Source of the DNA: Brevundimonas sp. UBA5866
Lineage (GTDB): Bacteria > Pseudomonadota > Alphaproteobacteria > Caulobacterales > Caulobacteraceae
Length of the DNA: 16,044 nt
Direction: 5' to 3'
Assembly (NCBI RefSeq): GCF_002432125.1
Contig: NZ_DJFS01000036.1
Location: 17,115 to 33,158, forward strand
Every line of letters starts with the position of its first letter. Positions within the stretch are counted from its first letter, which is position 1. Shown here in pieces: positions 13,545 through 16,044 of this stretch. The position numbers and the translations under genes are program-made. The notes beneath the pieces are model-generated. The model searched no databases. It was not told the origin of the DNA and worked only from the letters and a program-made list of their open reading frames with translations.

Positions 13545-13889
13545 ATGCAGGCAGCGGAAGTCGAGGCATTTTGTCTGTCGCGCACGGCAGCCACGGTCGA
13601 GCGCCCCTTTGGACCCGACGTTCAGACCTTCAAGGTCGGCGGCAAGATCTTCGCCATGCTGGAGGATCGCGGCGGGCTTTGTTTCAAGGGCTCGGAAATC
13701 GCCTATGAGCTTTTGCGCGAACAGGGTAGGGCCGAACGTGCGCCCTATCTGCCCCGCGGCGGTTGGCTGAGAGTGGCCCGTGTCGAAGACTGGGATGTGC
13801 AGGAATTGTCGGATCTGATCGCCCATTCCCACACTCTGGTGGCGCGGGGTCTGACCCGTAAGGTCAGGCAGTCCCTTGGGCTTGAGTAG
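13545..13889 (+). CDS. MmcQ/YjbR family DNA-binding-like protein
   Basis: This 114-residue protein has the hallmarks of the small MmcQ/YjbR family: 'ERPFGPDVQTFKVGGKIFAML' near the start, 'LCFKGSEIAYELL', then 'APYLPRGGWLRVARV' and a C-terminal 'ELSDLIAHSHTLVARGL'. The fold resembles CyaY and was described as DNA-binding-like; a cellular role is not established. ATG 13545 follows AAGGGG (13533-13538) by 6 bases. The gene is 20 bases downstream of msrA on the same strand and is followed by a terminator, so msrA and this gene are probably one operon. Family assignment is by pattern and is quite secure. Confidence 0.85.
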   Translation: MQAAEVEAFCLSRTAATVERPFGPDVQTFKVGGKIFAMLEDRGGLCFKGSEIAYELLREQGRAERAPYLPRGGWLRVARVEDWDVQELSDLIAHSHTLVARGLTRKVRQSLGLE

Positions 13890-13896
13890 ATACCGA

Positions 13897-13926
13897 AAGG
13901 GGCGGTTCCGATGGGCCGCCCCTTTT
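13897..13926. terminator. Intrinsic terminator after the msrA operon
   Basis: A 10-bp stem with one G-T pair (13897-13906 with 13917-13926) and a 10-base loop ends in four T residues. It lies just after the stop at 13889 and directly before the convergent stop at 13930. On the minus strand it ends in three T residues, so it may serve both directions. Confidence 0.8.
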
Positions 13927-13929
13927 CTG

Positions 13930-14484
13930 CTATCGCTTGCAGTCAGCCATAAAACGGCTGGCGCTGGCCCCGGACGTACGATCGCCGACCAGACCGACCC
14001 AGCCATCCGCCCCCGCCATCGCCAGCCAGCCATTGACGCCAAAGGCCTGCATCACAGGGTCGGACGGCGTCGTTTGCGCCACGATATCATAGCCGTCAAA
14101 GACCGTGGCGGCCTGCGCGCGTGCCGGATAGCTGGCCATCCGCCCCCCTGACGTCAGGGTCATGCTGCGCATGCTGCGATCTTCGCTGGGGGTCGAAATG
14201 GTGATGCGGCTGGTGCCGCGCTTGCAGCTCAGCCCCAGCGGAATATCGTCTGACTGTTCCAGACCATAGAACAGCTGCACCTCGTCGTCCTCATGGTCCA
14301 GGAACCATCGGTAATTACCGTTGCGGGCCGGTGGATCGTTCAGCGCCATCAGGCCCGAAGCCGCGGAAGGCGCGCCGGAAGAGGTGGCGCAGGCCGTGGT
14401 CAGCAGCAAAAGTGACAGGCTGGCGAATACGGGCAGGCGAGAGATACGCGCGGTAAAAATCGACATGATGGGGGCTCGTGTCAT
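13930..14484 (-). CDS. Putative lipoprotein of unknown function, paralogue of the adjacent exported protein
   Basis: I do not recognise a named family. The N-terminus (residues 12-32) is a lipoprotein signal: a hydrophobic run 'VFASLSLLLLTTAC' with Cys32 as the predicted lipidated residue. The mature part of about 150 residues has 'RWFLDHEDDEVQLFYGL', 'LGLSCKRGTSRITIS', 'PVMQAFGVNGWLAM' and ends 'SRFMADCKR'. The same landmarks in the same order occur in the protein encoded just upstream: RW near the start, a Leu-x-Cys, 'PVFNAFQADGRLEI', and RF-x3-Cys near the end. The pair therefore looks like a diverged duplication, and the two mature cysteines may form a disulfide. The gene starts 12 bases after the stop of its upstream neighbour, in one operon. 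ATG 14484 has a poor ribosome site; ATG 14466 is an alternative. Confidence 0.75.
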   Translation of the reverse strand: MTRAPIMSIFTARISRLPVFASLSLLLLTTACATSSGAPSAASGLMALNDPPARNGNYRWFLDHEDDEVQLFYGLEQSDDIPLGLSCKRGTSRITISTPSEDRSMRSMTLTSGGRMASYPARAQAATVFDGYDIVAQTTPSDPVMQAFGVNGWLAMAGADGWVGLVGDRTSGASASRFMADCKR

Positions 14485-14496
14485 CTGCCTGTGGGA

Positions 14497-14985
14497 TCAG
14501 GTCGCACAGGCGCGGGCAAAACGGTTCAGTTTGGACAGATTGGCCGATCCGACGGAAATGGTGGCGGTCTGGTCGCTGGCCGAAATTTCCAATCGGCCAT
14601 CGGCCTGGAAGGCGTTGAATACCGGATGGTCGACCTGAAGCGTGGCAATGCGGCGTGTGCCGCGGCTTTCGATCTGCGCAGGGCTCTGGTGGTTGCCTGC
14701 CCTGATGATGGCAGGACCTTCGGGCAGGGCCTCGTTTTCATACATGGAGATGCGCACAAGGGACGAATGGCTTTCGCACTCCAGCGTGGTTTTCAGACGC
14801 GGCGTGTCGGGGATTTCCAGCGCCAGAACCACGGGATTGCTGTCATCATACAGCGTCCAGATCCAGCGCTGTGCCTGTGACTGTGTGTGGGCGGGACTGC
14901 TGGCGATGATCAGGGCCGATGCCGTGGCCATAAGCGTCATTGCACGCATGGGCCGTGCGGCCAATCGCTGTCTCGGGTCGCGCAT
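14497..14985 (-). CDS. Exported protein of unknown function, paralogue of the downstream lipoprotein
   Basis: A 162-residue protein with an N-terminal Sec signal peptide (basic start, then 'AMTLMATASALIIASSPAHT', cleavage probably near residues 32-38) and no lipobox. The mature portion contains 'RWIWTLYDDSNPVVLALEI', a cysteine in 'TTLECESH', 'HPVFNAFQADGRLEISA', and a C-terminal 'RFARACAT'. These landmarks mirror those of the downstream lipoprotein, so I infer duplication. The beta-strand-rich appearance and two cysteines suggest a small periplasmic domain. ATG 14985 has GGAGGA (14995-15000) upstream. The two genes form an apparent two-gene operon running toward the msrA terminator. I can offer no function; flanking flagellar genes do not by themselves imply a flagellar role. 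Confidence 0.78.
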   Translation of the reverse strand: MRDPRQRLAARPMRAMTLMATASALIIASSPAHTQSQAQRWIWTLYDDSNPVVLALEIPDTPRLKTTLECESHSSLVRISMYENEALPEGPAIIRAGNHQSPAQIESRGTRRIATLQVDHPVFNAFQADGRLEISASDQTATISVGSANLSKLNRFARACAT

Positions 14986-15062
14986 GAAGGCGTTTCCTCC
15001 GGCTGTGGACTGCGAGTTTGGTATCGTTGGTCGATAATCACAACTGCAAACATTAAAATCAA

Positions 15063-15094
15063 AACCCCGTCCGTTAACGTTCGCGGACGGGGTT
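15063..15094 (-). terminator. Intrinsic terminator downstream of flgH
   Basis: An 11-bp perfect GC-rich stem (15063-15073 pairs with 15084-15094) with a 10-base loop. On the minus strand it is followed by TTTTGATTTT, giving a U-rich tail. It lies 39 bases beyond the flgH stop at 15134 and marks the end of the flagellar transcript. Confidence 0.9.
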
Positions 15095-15133
15095 CGATGC
15101 CGGATTATTTGAGACGCACCTGAAATCAGAGGC

Positions 15134-15850
15134 TTAGAACGGGCTGAACCGCTCCATCAGGTTCTGGCCCGCAGGGGCGGCCTGCATGCGGCTGATGTCG
15201 CCACGGCCGCCGTAGGAGATGCGGGCCTCCGCGATTTGGGTGTGGCGGATGGTGTTGGCACTGGAGATATCCTCAGGCCGGACGATACCGGCCACGGTCA
15301 GTTCGCGCACCTCGCGGTTGGTGCGCACTTCTTGCCTACCCTGGATGACCAGATTGCCGTTGGGCATGACGCCGGTGATGATGGCCGCCACCGTCAGGTT
15401 CACCCGTTCGGAGCGGTTCACGCTGCCCGAGCCGCTGTGGCTGATATCGCCTTCCGCCCCGACCATGTTCGACGGATCGAACGCGCCGGGCAGGACCTTG
15501 CCGATGCTGCTTTCCAGGCCGAACAGGTTGCTGACGCCGCCCGAGACGCTGTTGCTGCGGGTGCGGTTCGTGGTGTTCTGGGTTTGGGCGCGGTCGTTGA
15601 TGTCGATGCTGACGGTCAGGATGTCGCCGACGCGGCGGGCGCGCTGGTCACCGAAAAAGCTTCGCGCGCCGGTACGCCACAGGCTGTTGGCGCTGGCAGG
15701 GGTGGATTCCGGCAGATAGGCCTGTTCCATCGGGGCCAGTTGGGCCGGATAGCCGACAGGGGCCAGTTCGGGGCCGCGCAGCGCCTCGGTGGCGGTCGAG
15801 CAGGCGGCGAGGGGGATGCAGGCGGCGGCGAGGATCAGAAACTTGCGCAT
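15134..15850 (-). CDS. flgH: Flagellar L-ring lipoprotein FlgH
   Basis: FlgH forms the outer-membrane L ring around the flagellar rod. The 238-residue product (E. coli 232) begins with a lipoprotein signal 'FLILAAACIPLAAC', with Cys17 as lipidation site. It shows the family landmarks 'SLWRTGARSFFGDQRARRVGDILTV', 'NRTRSNSVSGG', 'HSGSGSVNRSERVNLTVAAIITGVMPNGNLVIQG', 'REVRELTVAGIVRPEDIS', and the C-terminal 'ARISYGGRGDIS'. ATG 15850 puts the signal peptide at the start. An in-frame TTG at 15871 overlapping the flgA stop would add seven residues ahead of it and is less likely. It is the last gene of a unit entering from the right edge after flgA, an order like the flgF-flgG-flgA-flgH operon of Caulobacter, and is followed by a terminator. 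Confidence 0.97.
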   Translation of the reverse strand: MRKFLILAAACIPLAACSTATEALRGPELAPVGYPAQLAPMEQAYLPESTPASANSLWRTGARSFFGDQRARRVGDILTVSIDINDRAQTQNTTNRTRSNSVSGGVSNLFGLESSIGKVLPGAFDPSNMVGAEGDISHSGSGSVNRSERVNLTVAAIITGVMPNGNLVIQGRQEVRTNREVRELTVAGIVRPEDISSANTIRHTQIAEARISYGGRGDISRMQAAPAGQNLMERFSPF

Positions 15851-15867
15851 GGGACGGTCTTTCTGGC

Positions 15868-16044
15868 TCAACGAGCGGCAAACTGGAGTGAACGGGCGGA
15901 CGGGGTGCGCATCGCCTGCGCGGCGGGACCGGCAAGGGCGCGGCCCGGCGCGACGGCGACGGCTTCGATGGTGCGGTTGGATTGCAGGTTCATAACCTGG
16001 ACCACTTCGCCGACCGCGGCCTGACGCTGGGCGCGGCCGGTGAT
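15868..16044 (-). CDS. flgA: Flagellar P-ring assembly chaperone FlgA (3' end only)
   Basis: Reading the minus strand from base 16044, the frame stays open for 58 codons to TGA at 15870-15868; the 5' part lies outside the window. The visible C-terminus has 'GRAQRQAAVGEVVQVMNLQSNRTIEAVAVAPGRA', which matches the conserved end of the FlgA SAF domain (a G-x-A ... G-x-x-V-x-V-x-N ... S-x-R pattern). FlgA is a periplasmic chaperone for FlgI in P-ring assembly. The alanine-rich tail after the conserved part ('LAGPAAQAMRTPSARSLQFAAR') looks like a lineage-specific extension. flgH starts 17 bases after its stop, so the two are co-transcribed. The position directly before flgH supports the call. Confidence 0.87.
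   Translation of the reverse strand: MTGRAQRQAAVGEVVQVMNLQSNRTIEAVAVAPGRALAGPAAQAMRTPSARSLQFAAR

Overview
The window looks like chromosomal DNA of a high-GC alphaproteobacterium, most likely Caulobacterales (Brevundimonas- or Caulobacter-like). The support is strongly GC-biased codon use, a flgA-flgH gene order as in caulobacterial flagellar operons, and many genes with Shine-Dalgarno sequences ahead of GTG or TTG starts. Genus placement is inference.

Positions 1-9064 hold a catabolic gene island. In order it contains: the 3' end of a fumarate-reductase-type FAD oxidoreductase; two tandem, diverged polysaccharide-deacetylase/PuuE-like hydrolases (+); an isochorismatase-type cysteine hydrolase (-); a GntR/UTRA (HutC-type) regulator (-); a divergent LeuC/LeuD-like hydro-lyase pair (+); an AT-richer orphan gene (+); an HMG-CoA-lyase-like enzyme (-); and a divergent CaiB/BaiF class III CoA-transferase (+). 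A near-identical 24-bp imperfect palindrome occurs three times: before the deacetylase-like pair, before the cysteine hydrolase, and between the lyase and the CoA-transferase. Each copy faces the same way relative to the gene start beside it. At two of them it covers a -10-like box. This ties the dispersed transcription units into one regulon, probably under the GntR protein encoded in the middle.

Read as chemistry, the set suggests a route not obviously described under one name. A ring or amide-type substrate (for example a cyclic imide of a substituted maleate) is opened by the PuuE-like proteins. The half-amide is hydrolysed by the cysteine hydrolase. The unsaturated diacid is hydrated by the LeuCD-like enzyme to a malate-type acid, activated by the CoA-transferase, and split by the lyase into an acyl-CoA and a keto acid. 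The FAD enzyme could introduce or remove the double bond. The individual families are recognised; the substrate and step order are inferred.

Positions 9130-12605 hold a membrane-anchored LytTR regulator (-) divergent from a two-gene (+) unit: an apolipoprotein N-acyltransferase-like membrane protein with an altered active-site neighbourhood, and a single-chain GNAT-HAD fusion overlapping it by 4 bp. tRNA-Ser(GGA) follows on the minus strand (12638-12727).

Positions 12874-13889 encode MsrA and a small MmcQ/YjbR-family protein (+). Positions 13930-14985 (-) encode two adjacent exported proteins that look like diverged copies of each other. The window ends in flgH and the 3' end of flgA (-), with a terminator after flgH. 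Intrinsic terminators separate the convergent gene pairs. No CRISPR array, insertion sequence, integrase or rRNA was seen, and no gene-free stretch exceeds 300 bases.
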